A stretch of DNA of 18,436 bases from JBCDBY01 sp039182715. GTDB lineage: Bacteria; Planctomycetota; PLA2. Positions 1 to 8,945 of the stretch are shown piece after piece (within the stretch, counting starts at the first letter, position 1; every line of letters begins with the position of its first letter). The stretch covers positions 1-18,436 of the forward strand of contig JBCDBY010000051.1 in the NCBI GenBank assembly GCA_039182715.1. Reading direction: 5' to 3'. Below the pieces are notes generated by a model that saw only the letters and a program-made list of their open reading frames with translations, made no database searches and was not told the DNA's origin. Position numbers and translations under genes: made by a program.

Positions 1-6
1 AGCGCA

Positions 7-54
7 CCTCAGCCGCCTCAGCGCGATCCCTCCGCGCCCTCAGCTCTCTCACAC
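7..54 (+). repeat. CTCAGC-rich repeat, copy 1 (direct)
   Basis: A 48-nt stretch that matches 211-258 without gaps at 42 of 48 positions by eye. It is built from degenerate units beginning CTCAGC. It is the first of three related copies in the non-coding left end of the window. It may continue beyond the left edge. Confidence 0.75.
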
Positions 55-76
55 TCCGGCGACGCCGATGACGGTC

Positions 77-147
77 GGAGCTGGAGGGAGCTGAGAGCGC
101 CGAGATTTCGCGCTGAGGAAACGGTGTGCCGCTGAGATCGCTGAGAA
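77..147 (-). repeat. CTCAGC-rich repeat, copy 2 (inverted)
   Basis: The reverse complement of this segment aligns without gaps to 191-261. Over the first 64 positions (147-84 against 191-254) about 51 are identical. Most differences fall in an 11-nt variable block after the shared CTCAGCGATCTCAGCG. With copy 3 it could form a long imperfect hairpin around a 43-nt loop (148-190). It could pair with copy 1 instead. Transcription leaving the pilT-like genes on the minus strand would read through it. Confidence 0.75.
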
Positions 148-190
148 CAAAGTAGGGGAGCAACGGAAGAACCTGTTGCCCCTTTCGGTC

Positions 191-261
191 CCCTCAGCGA
201 TCTCAGCGTTCCTCAGCCATCTCAGCGCGAAACCTCGGCGCCCTCAGCTCCCTCACACGCT
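191..261 (+). repeat. CTCAGC-rich repeat, copy 3 (direct)
   Basis: Third copy of the repeat, in the same orientation as copy 1 and inverted to copy 2. It reads as a run of degenerate 9-13-nt units, most starting CTCAGC. It lies just downstream of the stop codon of the last pilT-like gene, so it could act as a 3'-end structure or terminator for that operon. This role is inferred. There is no T-tract typical of an intrinsic terminator. Confidence 0.75.
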
Positions 262-263
262 GG

Positions 264-290
264 ACGTCACACGTCAAACGTCGAACGTGC

Positions 291-291
<1 letters not shown>
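264..291. repeat. four-unit heptamer tandem (ACGTCRN)
   Basis: Four consecutive 7-nt units read ACGTCAC, ACGTCAA, ACGTCGA and ACGTGCC, the last one diverged. The array touches the last base of the stop codon of the pilT-like gene ending at 291. Too short for a CRISPR; it may be part of the same repeat cassette as the CTCAGC copies. Confidence 0.6.
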
Positions 292-1339
<1,048 letters not shown>

Positions 1340-1343
<4 letters not shown>

Positions 1344-2386
1344 GCCGTCCCCCCGAATCGCTGCGGCGCCACGGCGTGGGCGCGCGCGGTTTCCAGGTCG
1401 ATGAGTCCCTCGTCGACCATCTGCCGCAGGCGCGTGTCGAGGTCGACCATGCCGAGTTTGCGGCCGAGCTGCAGCTGGCCGGGAATCAGGTGCGACTTGC
1501 CGTCGCGGATGAGGTTCGCGATGGCGGGGGAGACGTGCATGATCTCGTACGCGGGCGCGCGCCGGCCGCCTTCCGGGCGCGGCAGCAGCTGCTGGCAGAT
1601 GACCGTGCGCAGCGACGCGGAGACCATCGTCCGGATCTGCTCCTGCTCGTTGGGCGGGAAGACGTCGATGATGCGGTTGACCGTCGACGCGGCGTCGCGC
1701 GTGTGCAGCGTGGCGAGCACGAGGTGCCCGGTCTCCGCCGCGATGATCGCCGTGCGGATGGCGTCGAGATCGCGCAGCTCGGAGACGAGGATCACGTCGG
1801 GGTCCTCGCGCAATGCCGCGCGCAGCGCATTCGGGAAGCTCTTCGTGTGCCGGCCGACCTCGCGCTGCGTCACGTTGCACTGGTCGTTGGGGAAGACGAA
1901 CTCGATCGGGTCCTCGATCGTGATGACGTGCTCGCGCCGCGACCGGTTGATGCGCTGGAGCAGCGCCGCCAGCGTGGAGGACTTGCCGCAGCCGGTCGGT
2001 CCGGTCGCCAGCACCATGCCGGTGCGGTACCAGGTGAGCTCCTCGAGCGACTCCGGCAGGCCGAGCGCCTCGAGACTCGGCAGCTCCTGCGGAACGCACT
2101 TGAGCGACAGGCCGGTGCCGTCGGCGTGGTGGTGGAGGTTCACGCGAAAGCGGCCGAGGTTCTCCATCGACACGCTGAAGTCGATGTCGTTGGCCGGCTC
2201 GACGTCGGCGGCCTGCGCCAGCTCCTGCGCGAGCGCGTCCGCCTCCTCGCGGGAGAGTTCGCTCTCGGGAAGCCGCTTGAGATGGCCCTCCACGCGCACC
2301 CACGGAACGGATCCGGCGGAGAGCTGCAGTTCGGCGGCGCCCGCCTCGCGCGCGGCGGTCAGGTAGTCGGTCAGTCGCGATGCCAC
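1340..2386 (-). CDS. PilT/PilU-like secretion ATPase (first of a pair)
   Basis: A 348-residue member of the PilT family with all nucleotide-binding motifs: Walker A GPTGCGKSST (129-138), Asp box ITIEDPIE (155-162), Walker B DVILVSELRD with Glu203 (197-206), His box TLHTRDA (226-232). At the retraction signature it reads AIANLIRD (around 288-295), a looser match than its downstream partner. One plausible reading is a PilU-like accessory motor working with the second copy; this is inference. The start is a GTG at 2386, and no good ribosome-binding site is visible before it. The upstream lipoprotein gene ends 15 bp away, so the two are probably co-transcribed. Its N-terminal domain (1-100) is diverged from that of the partner, so the pair is not a recent duplication. 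Confidence 0.87.
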
Positions 2387-2401
2387 GTCGCGAGCATAAC
2401 G

Positions 2402-3301
2402 CTAATCGACTACGACGAACGGCAGGATGTTGGTGGCGACCTGGTTGATCTCGAGCTTGAAGTTGACCGTGCCGCCGTCGGTGGCGCGATTGGGGATCGC
2501 GAACGCCACCAGCGTCGAACCGATCGGCTCCACGTCGACCGTCTGGATGTTGAAGATGCGCTCAGGGTTCTTGCCGTTGAAGAACGCGCGGAAGTTGTTG
2601 TCGAAGTTGCGCCCGTAGACGCGGATGACGCCCTCGCGCGGGCCGCTGGCGGGGAAGATCGCGTCGATGTGCCGCGTGCCGAGGAACGGGATCTCGTCCC
2701 CGAACTCGTCGAGCGGCTGGAAACCGACGATGCCTTCCGCCGCGTCGTCGCCGATGACGACCCACACGAGACCGGGCAACGCGTCGTCGGGCACGGTCGC
2801 GACGATCTCGGTCGCCGACGCGCTGGTCACCGTGCCCTCGCGTCCGCCGAACCAGACGCGCGCGATGCCGCCGTCGAATCCGGTGCCGGTCATCGTGACC
2901 GAGGAACCGATCGGCGCCGTGTTGGGCGCGACCGAGGCGATCGTCGGTCCGGTGTAGGGCTCGGTGATGAAGCTTCCGGTGTCGAGGCGCTCGCCGCGCG
3001 GGCGCTGCAGCAGGACGTCGAACGTGTCGAAGCCGGGCGCCGGGATGGTGTAGACCGACCAGTTGCCGCCGGTGACCAGCGCGAGCGACTCGTCCTCGTC
3101 GTTGACCGTGAGCAGGATCAGGTCGTTCCCGTCGAATCCGGTCGAGTCGCGCGTCATGCGAATGACGACGTCGAGCTGGGGGCGCGCCACCAGCGTGGTG
3201 TCTCCGCCGCCGGCGGCAAGCCGGTCGGGGACGACGATCTCGAGGCTTTCGCGGCAACCGAGGGTCGAGACGAGCAGCAGAAGCGGGAGCAGTCGGTGCA
3301 T
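2402..3301 (-). CDS. IPT/TIG-domain lipoprotein
   Basis: A 299-residue exported protein. Residues 1-16 form a short basic-hydrophobic signal ending TLGC, a slightly atypical lipobox, so Cys16 is probably lipidated. A beta-rich stretch (about 20-115) is followed by an IPT/TIG immunoglobulin-like fold at about 118-186, with the typical start PTIASVAPNTAPIGSSV and a GTGF turn. A second IPT-like repeat follows at about 211-299, where IDAIFPASGP and a GRNF turn echo the first. Such domains usually mediate protein-protein contacts on the cell surface. It sits between the oppC-like gene (25 bp upstream) and the two pilT-like genes (15 bp downstream), so a link to either transport or pilus function is possible but unproven. 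The ATG at 3301 lacks a clear Shine-Dalgarno sequence. Confidence 0.8.
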   Translation of the reverse strand: MHRLLPLLLLVSTLGCRESLEIVVPDRLAAGGGDTTLVARPQLDVVIRMTRDSTGFDGNDLILLTVNDEDESLALVTGGNWSVYTIPAPGFDTFDVLLQRPRGERLDTGSFITEPYTGPTIASVAPNTAPIGSSVTMTGTGFDGGIARVWFGGREGTVTSASATEIVATVPDDALPGLVWVVIGDDAAEGIVGFQPLDEFGDEIPFLGTRHIDAIFPASGPREGVIRVYGRNFDNNFRAFFNGKNPERIFNIQTVDVEPIGSTLVAFAIPNRATDGGTVNFKLEINQVATNILPFVVVD

Positions 3302-3326
3302 CGGGACGGGATTATCCGGGCGGGGA

Positions 3327-4826
3327 TCAGGTTCGGAGCTTGGGATCGAGCGCGTCGCGCAGGCCTTCGCCGACGATGTTGAGCACCGTCACGACGAAGA
3401 AGATGGCGATGCCGGGCGAGAAGATGAGCCAGTTCTTCCGCTTGTCGCGGCCCTCCGCGAGGATCTGGCCCCACGAGGGCGCGTTGGTATCGCCGAGGCC
3501 GAGGAAGGAGAGGAACGACTCGGTCAGGATCGCGCCGGCGACGCCGAACGCGGCGGCGACCAGCACCGGGCCGATCGAGTTCTTCAGGATGTGGCTGAAG
3601 ATGATCCTTCGCTCGGGGACGCCGAGGCACTTCGCGGCGGCGACGTACTCGATCGAGCGCTGCCGGAAGAACTCGCCGCGGACGAGGCGCGTGACGCCGG
3701 TCCAGCTGGTGAGGCCGATCGCAAGCATGATCAGGAAGATGCTTCGCTGGTCGAAGAGCGCGATGATCGTCAGCAGCAGGAAGAGCGTTGGGATACAGAT
3801 CAGGACCTGCAGCACGAACATGATGAGCAGATCCACCTTGCCGCCGAAGTAGCCGGCGATGCTGCCCAGAATGATGCCGATCGTGACGTAGATCGAGACG
3901 GCGATGATGCCGATCGTGAGCGAGATGCGCGTGCCGTAGAGCATGCGCGAGAAGACGTCGCGGCCGTTGGCGTCCGTACCGAGCAGGTGGCGCGCCGAGA
4001 TGCTGGGTGGCTTGAGCGACCGATTGAGGGCCAGCGCGTTGTCGTCCGACGCATTGTCGGGGTGGAAGAATATCGGCGGCGAGAGCGAGAACTTCACGTC
4101 CTCCTTCTCGACGCGGTAGCGGAACACCTCGGACGGTTTGGTGTACTTCCACTCCAGTTGCAGCACCGTGAACGCGGCCGCGAAGCCGAGCGCCACGATG
4201 ACCCGGACCTGATTGGCGCGCCGGCGCTTGTCGCGCGGCGTGAGCCGGCGGGCGCTGAGCGCCCCCACGAGGATGAGGAAGGTCGCGCCCGCGGCGATGC
4301 CGATCAGCTTGAGGTAGATCGGGTGCGCCTTCCAGGCGAGCAGCCCGAAGAAGGCGTAGTAGGCGACGAGCAGTCCGCCCCAGACGGCCGGGTTTCCGCG
4401 CATCGAGGCGCGATCTCCCGACAGGCCCACCGCGCGCGCGAAGCGGCCGCTCAGCCAGAAGGCGGGGCCGAGCACCAGCAGCAGGTTGAAGAAGATGTCG
4501 ACGCCGCCCTTGAAGGTGAGTCGGTCGAACATGCGCTCGAAGATCGGCAGCTCCAGACCCGCGTCGGTGACCATGACATAGGGCACGTTGAGCGCGATGA
4601 GTGGGGCGACCGTCGCGAGCAGGATGAGCATCTGGACCGAGCGCAGCGCGAACACCGCGACGCGGTTGTCCATGAACTGGCGCCGGACGATGTCCGCGAA
4701 CGTAACGACGTCCTTTTCCGGATGCTCGTCCACGACCGGCTCGTGGTCGGGGTGGAGCACGCCCTCGGACACCGGCTCGTCCGGCCACTCGGGATGCTGG
4801 TCGTGCAGATCTTCGTCGCGATTCAC
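3327..4826 (-). CDS. oppC: OppC/DppC-like ABC transporter permease, enlarged
   Basis: Inner-membrane permease of the peptide/nickel (Opp/Dpp) ABC importer family. The C-terminal third is a standard core: LGTDANGRDVFSRM (282-295), several membrane helices, and the EAA loop that docks the ATPase (about 393-422, EYVAAAKCLGVPERR). The protein has 499 residues against about 300 for usual OppC. The surplus is an acidic, His/Glu-rich N-terminal tail (1-50) and roughly three extra hydrophobic segments (about 110-125, 147-165, 172-190) plus another at 207-223, between the first helix (57-80) and the core. The start is set at the GTG at 4826 because it overlaps the TGA of the oppB-like gene as GTGA; the reading frame stays open further upstream but would run through oppB. 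It pairs with that OppB. Confidence 0.88.
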   Translation of the reverse strand: MNRDEDLHDQHPEWPDEPVSEGVLHPDHEPVVDEHPEKDVVTFADIVRRQFMDNRVAVFALRSVQMLILLATVAPLIALNVPYVMVTDAGLELPIFERMFDRLTFKGGVDIFFNLLLVLGPAFWLSGRFARAVGLSGDRASMRGNPAVWGGLLVAYYAFFGLLAWKAHPIYLKLIGIAAGATFLILVGALSARRLTPRDKRRRANQVRVIVALGFAAAFTVLQLEWKYTKPSEVFRYRVEKEDVKFSLSPPIFFHPDNASDDNALALNRSLKPPSISARHLLGTDANGRDVFSRMLYGTRISLTIGIIAVSIYVTIGIILGSIAGYFGGKVDLLIMFVLQVLICIPTLFLLLTIIALFDQRSIFLIMLAIGLTSWTGVTRLVRGEFFRQRSIEYVAAAKCLGVPERRIIFSHILKNSIGPVLVAAAFGVAGAILTESFLSFLGLGDTNAPSWGQILAEGRDKRKNWLIFSPGIAIFFVVTVLNIVGEGLRDALDPKLRT

Positions 4827-6280
4827 CGGAGACTGATCCTCGGGTCCAGAATGGCGTAGGTGATGTCGGAAATGAGGATGCCGATCATCGTGAGCACGCC
4901 GACCATGAGCTGCACGCCCATGATGACGTTGAAGTCCTTGGCCATCACCGACTGGAACATGAGCAGGCCCATGCCGTTGATGCCGAAGATGAACTCGATG
5001 GCGACGGAGCCGCCGATGATGACCGGCAGGCTGGTGCCGAGCAGCGTGATGATCGGCAGCACGCCGTTGCGAAGCACGTGGCGCGTGATGACCTTGAAGC
5101 CGCCGACGCCCTTGGCGCGCGCGGTGCGCACGTAGTCGGAGCGGATCTGGTCGAGCATGCCGGCGCGCGCGTAGCGGGAGATGCCGGCGAAGCCGCCGTA
5201 GGTCAGGCAGATCAGCGGCAGCGTGATGTGCTTGAGGATGTCGGACAGGTGCGCCGACGTGCTCAGATCGGCGGAACCGGTGCTTTCGAATCCGCTGATC
5301 GGGAACACCTTGTACGGCTCGCCCGCCGCGAACCACTTCACCAGCAGCGTCGCGATGAAGAAGTTGGGCAGCGAGTAGAGCGCGAACAGGATGACGCCGA
5401 CGAATCGCTCGATCTTCGTGCCGCGGTAGACCGCGGCCCAGACCCCGATCGGAATCGCCAGGAAGAAGACGATCAGCAGCGCGGTCACATTGAGCGCGAT
5501 GCTGTACTTCATGCGCTCGGCGACCAGGTCGAGGACCGGGCGCTTGTGGATCACGCTCTGGCCGAGATCGCCGGTCGCCAGTTTGCCCCAGTAGGTTCCG
5601 AAGCTGGTGTCCGTGATCGTGATGAACGCCTTGTCGAACGCGCCGTACTCCCAGTTCCCGCGGTTGTCCTCGTACCAGGTGTTCCACTGCGCGATGACCG
5701 GGTCCTGCTTTTCGCGCGGATCGCCGAGGCGCCACTTCATGCGCCCGAGGCGCAGGTTCTCGGTGCGAATCTCGCGGTTGCGGTTGAGGGTCTCCTCGTC
5801 CGCCGTGTCGCCCGTTTCGATGGGCGGCGTATAGCTGCTGCGCAGCAGCCAGCGGAGCACCTCGTGCCGCGTGCCGTCGTCGAGATCGGCGCGGTTGAGC
5901 AGCTCCATGAGCGGCGGGACGGCGTACGTGCCGTAGTCCTCCAGCCGCTCCTTGGCCTTGCGCTTCACCGCCGCGCCGACGTCGGCAATCTTCTTCTTCT
6001 GGGTCTCGATGTCCTTGAGCAACTCGTCGGCGGAGAGGTCGTACCAGGTGTTGACGAAGAGCGGCCGGTCCAGGCCGTACTGGCGGCGGAAGTTCCGCTG
6101 CGCCTTGCCCTTCTCGAGCTCCTTGGTCATGTCGCCGATCTGCTCGGTGCTGCCCTCGAGCGACCCACCGGTCGACCCGGGGCGGCCCGGAGCCAGCATC
6201 ATGACCAGCCACGTCACCAGACTGATCCCGAACAGCGTCGGGACCATCAACAGGACCCTGCGAAGAATGAACGCCTGCAT
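4823..6280 (-). CDS. oppB: OppB/DppB-like ABC transporter permease with large loop insert
   Basis: Permease subunit of a peptide/nickel-type ABC importer. The N-terminal helix (about 9-30) and the RRQYGLDRPL segment (65-74) are typical of OppB. The C-terminal core has five hydrophobic segments and an EAA loop at about 382-411 (DYVRTARAKGVGGFKVITRH). Length is 485 residues against about 310 usually. The extra material lies at about 80-220, in the loop after the first helix expected to face the periplasm. It contains a charged helix (83-115) and a helical pair around 117-148 that looks HEAT-like. The stop overlaps the next permease start, and the binding-protein gene ends 9 bp upstream, giving the order binding protein-B-C. 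Confidence 0.9.
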   Translation of the reverse strand: MQAFILRRVLLMVPTLFGISLVTWLVMMLAPGRPGSTGGSLEGSTEQIGDMTKELEKGKAQRNFRRQYGLDRPLFVNTWYDLSADELLKDIETQKKKIADVGAAVKRKAKERLEDYGTYAVPPLMELLNRADLDDGTRHEVLRWLLRSSYTPPIETGDTADEETLNRNREIRTENLRLGRMKWRLGDPREKQDPVIAQWNTWYEDNRGNWEYGAFDKAFITITDTSFGTYWGKLATGDLGQSVIHKRPVLDLVAERMKYSIALNVTALLIVFFLAIPIGVWAAVYRGTKIERFVGVILFALYSLPNFFIATLLVKWFAAGEPYKVFPISGFESTGSADLSTSAHLSDILKHITLPLICLTYGGFAGISRYARAGMLDQIRSDYVRTARAKGVGGFKVITRHVLRNGVLPIITLLGTSLPVIIGGSVAIEFIFGINGMGLLMFQSVMAKDFNVIMGVQLMVGVLTMIGILISDITYAILDPRISLR

Positions 6281-6289
6281 GGCGTGCCG

Positions 6290-8422
6290 CTAGCGGTGGA
6301 TTCCGATCGGGAAGAGTCGGAAGAAGGGGCGGATGTAGAAGCGGTTCTCCACGCCCTTCACATGCTTCCAGCTCGCCTGGAACGTGCGCTGCCAGGCGAA
6401 GAAGGTGTACGGCTGCTCGTCGTAGAGAATCTCGCCGATGCGGTGGATGATGCGAATGCGCTCCTCGGCGTCCATCACCGTCCGCAGCTTGTCGGCCAGC
6501 TCGCTGACCTCCTTGTTGTCGTACTCGATGTAGTTCGACGAGGCGGGATCCTCGATCTGGTCGCGGTGCCAGATCTGGACGAAGTCGTGTTCCCAGCCGC
6601 CCACGACCCAGAGCAGGGAGAAGGCGTCGTACTCGCGGTCGCGGAGCTGCGTCTGGAACTGCGCCCACTGCACGCTCTGCGGCTCCATGATGATGCCGAT
6701 GTTCTGCAGGTCGTTCTTGTAGTGGTCAAGCGCGTTCTGGAACTCGGGCGAGGGGCCCGGCCAGTAGAGCTTGAACTCGAACGGCGTCATCTCGCCGTTG
6801 ATCTCCTTCTCGCGCTTGCCCGTCTCCGGGTTGAGCTTCCAGCCCGCCTCGTCGAGCAGCTGCTTCGCCTTCTCGGGATCGAACGGGTAGGGCTTCAGGT
6901 TGGGGTTGGCCTCCTCCGAATCGGGGAAGATCGGGGCGGCCATCGGCGTGTAGCGCTTGAGGAAGATCTTCTCGCAGATCTCCTTGCGGTCGCAGGCGTA
7001 GGTCAGTGCCTGGCGCACCCGCTTGTCCGCGAACATCGGGTTCGAGTTCTTCCAGCCGAAGTAGAGGTAGCCGGTGCGGGGCTCGTTGCGCACGCGGATG
7101 CGTCCGTCGTTGAACGGGCTGTTGGGATCCTTGTCCTCGAGCACCCACTCGCGGTAGCGCGTGGCGTTCAGGCCGGAAAGGTCGATCTCGCCGCCGCGCA
7201 GCCAGTTCTGGGCGGTGTCCGGCTCGGTGTAGATGCGGTAGAGGATCTTCTTGATCGCGAACCTGGGCTGATCCTTGAAGCCGTACCAGTCCTCGTTGAG
7301 CTGGAGCTGGATGAACTTGTTCGGCTCGTACTTCATGAAGCGATACGGGCCGCAGCCGGCGGGGCCGACGCGCAGCTGGTCGTACCAGTGGGTGTTGAAC
7401 TCCGACCCGATCGTCTCCGGCGGGTACTCGTTGCCGCGCTCGTCGTAGGCGTAGATGAAGCGCGGCATGATGTAGGCGCCCATCGACCACGCCAGCGAGG
7501 TGAACAGCGTCTCCTTCCAGCGCACGACGATGGTGTGGTCGTCGATGACCTCGTAGGAGTCGAGCTTGTCGTAGTACGAGCGCAGGTTCGCGGCGTTCGT
7601 CTGGCCGTTCGTGATCATGTCGAGCGCGAACTCCATGTCGCGCGCGGTGACCGGGTGCTCGCCCTTGAGGTGCGGGAACTGGACCAGATCGACGTCCGGC
7701 GGCATGTGCCACTTGGCGTCCTTGCGGAAGAAGAGCGTGTACTCCTTGAAGTCCTCGCTCACCTCGACGCGCCAGCAGATGCCGGGCGCCCAGTTGAAGC
7801 TGGAGGGCTTCTTCCAGTGGCGGTTGGCGGGTGCGTCGAGCACGTAGAGCTGGCAGGAGTCCGACAACGTGGCGTAGCTCTCGATCAGGAAGTTGAAGCC
7901 GCGCGGCTCCGAGCCCCAGGTCAGGCGGATTTCCGCATCCTCGTCGTGCTCGCCCGTGTAGGCCGGCGGGCCGGCGGGATCGGGCTTGAGGAAGTTTTTG
8001 TAGCGGCCGAGCGTGCCGACCGGGCGCGAGGCGTCGAGCTCCGCGTCGATCTTGGCGTTGCGCTCCCACGAGTAGTCCTCGCCGCCGCGGCGCCGGCGGC
8101 TGGTGCGCCGGTTCGTTTCGGTCGGCTTGTTGTCGCGCGTGCCGCTGTCGGTCGCCGCGCTGCCGCCGTTGGGCAGATTGCCGATGGTCGCGTTCTCGAG
8201 CAGGCCGACGAGCTGGTCCGTGAGGACCTGGTTGGCCGATGCGACGCGGTTCAGCAGCCGCTCGTTCTCGCGGGACTGCTCGCGCGCTTCGGCGGTCGTC
8301 CGCTCCAGCTTGACGAGCTTTTCCTCGAGTTTGTCGCCCTGCCAGACGGAAAGCGCCACCCAATAGGCGAGTCCGAGGAAGGCGAGGATCTTGAGCCAGC
8401 CGATGACGGGGTTCTGGTCCAT
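6290..8422 (-). CDS. membrane-anchored oligopeptide-type substrate-binding protein (SBP_bac_5)
   Basis: A 710-residue protein whose region from about 165 to 690 is a family-5 extracellular solute-binding domain (OppA/DppA type), which captures peptides or similar ligands for the adjacent permeases. Supporting stretches include KDAKWHMPPDV (235-244), VTARDMEFALDMI (258-270) and the later ADKRVRQALTYACDRKEI segment. The N-terminus is unusual: a single hydrophobic helix (about 9-27) with no lipobox, then a charged coiled coil (about 30-75) and a basic low-complexity linker (about 85-115) before the binding domain. This looks like a signal anchor holding the domain away from the membrane. The ATG at 8422 is chosen because it begins this anchor; the open frame upstream overlaps another gene antiphase and looks non-coding. 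oppB follows after 9 bp. Confidence 0.88.
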   Translation of the reverse strand: MDQNPVIGWLKILAFLGLAYWVALSVWQGDKLEEKLVKLERTTAEAREQSRENERLLNRVASANQVLTDQLVGLLENATIGNLPNGGSAATDSGTRDNKPTETNRRTSRRRRGGEDYSWERNAKIDAELDASRPVGTLGRYKNFLKPDPAGPPAYTGEHDEDAEIRLTWGSEPRGFNFLIESYATLSDSCQLYVLDAPANRHWKKPSSFNWAPGICWRVEVSEDFKEYTLFFRKDAKWHMPPDVDLVQFPHLKGEHPVTARDMEFALDMITNGQTNAANLRSYYDKLDSYEVIDDHTIVVRWKETLFTSLAWSMGAYIMPRFIYAYDERGNEYPPETIGSEFNTHWYDQLRVGPAGCGPYRFMKYEPNKFIQLQLNEDWYGFKDQPRFAIKKILYRIYTEPDTAQNWLRGGEIDLSGLNATRYREWVLEDKDPNSPFNDGRIRVRNEPRTGYLYFGWKNSNPMFADKRVRQALTYACDRKEICEKIFLKRYTPMAAPIFPDSEEANPNLKPYPFDPEKAKQLLDEAGWKLNPETGKREKEINGEMTPFEFKLYWPGPSPEFQNALDHYKNDLQNIGIIMEPQSVQWAQFQTQLRDREYDAFSLLWVVGGWEHDFVQIWHRDQIEDPASSNYIEYDNKEVSELADKLRTVMDAEERIRIIHRIGEILYDEQPYTFFAWQRTFQASWKHVKGVENRFYIRPFFRLFPIGIHR

Positions 8423-8457
8423 AGACCGCCCAGCGTAAGGGCCGTCGCAATGCACCG

Positions 8458-8934
8458 TCAACCGGAGATGGGGCGGACTTTCAGCTCGATGCCGTGGTCG
8501 AGCGCCACCTCCGCGACGAGCGCGGCGACCGTGGCCACCAGACCCGTGCAGAACCCCTTCCGGCCGGGCCCGAAAAAGTCGCCGTGCGGGGCGGTCAGGT
8601 GGTTGCAGACGATGTCGGGGTTCGGGTCGCCGGCGAACAGCTCCGCTTTCCAGCGTGCCTGATACGCCTCGGCCGCCGAACGCAGCGCCGGCGTGACCGC
8701 CCCGGTGGGGTCCGGGTCGCCCAGCAGCTCGCCGAGCACGACCATGCCCGCCTGGATCGCACCGCACGGCCCCTCGCCGGTAATGCCACCCTTTCGAAAT
8801 GCCTGATACGGGGCAGTCGGCAGCCCGAACGTCTCCGCCAGCGCGATCCCACAGGAGCGATGCGGCGTCTCGACGCCCTCGTAAAGGGTGTGGGCGGTCC
8901 GGCGCGCCTGCTCGATGCGGGGGTCGGGGGGCAT
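8458..8934 (-). CDS. C-GCAxxG-C-C family protein
   Basis: A 158-residue soluble protein with the four-cysteine pattern of the C_GCAxxG_C_C family: Cys28, Cys57 within GEGPCGAIQAG (53-63), Cys110 and Cys129 within KGFCTGLV. The family is thought to bind a metal or redox cofactor, but its reaction is not established. Helical segments around the second and fourth cysteines (58-72, 128-146) are hydrophobic and probably pack in a bundle. The ATG at 8934 is preceded by AAGGTG, which overlaps the stop of the hydrolase gene upstream, so the two are likely translated together. The substrate-binding-protein gene starts 35 bp downstream. No obvious functional tie to either neighbour. Confidence 0.75.
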   Translation of the reverse strand: MPPDPRIEQARRTAHTLYEGVETPHRSCGIALAETFGLPTAPYQAFRKGGITGEGPCGAIQAGMVVLGELLGDPDPTGAVTPALRSAAEAYQARWKAELFAGDPNPDIVCNHLTAPHGDFFGPGRKGFCTGLVATVAALVAEVALDHGIELKVRPISG

Positions 8935-8939
8935 GAGCC

Positions 8940-8945
8940 CACCTT
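8940..8945 (-). promoter_or_regulatory. ribosome-binding site of the C-GCAxxG-C-C gene
   Basis: AAGGTG on the minus strand; its AAGG core lies seven bases before the ATG at 8934 and overlaps the TAA stop of the upstream hydrolase gene. It supports this start and coupling of the two genes. Confidence 0.55.

Noticed and set aside
3063..4859. 598-codon plus-strand frame opposite oppC
   Set aside because: Asp/Glu/Arg-rich shadow without any family feature; oppC has a full permease core on the other strand.
4827..6668. Upstream extension of the oppC frame to a 1113-residue protein
   Set aside because: It would run through oppB in another frame with Arg/His-rich sequence; the GTGA overlap gives a natural start at 4826.
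5078..8662. 1194-codon plus-strand open frame opposite oppB and the binding protein
   Set aside because: Low-complexity composition with no motif; the minus strand encodes clear transporter proteins here.
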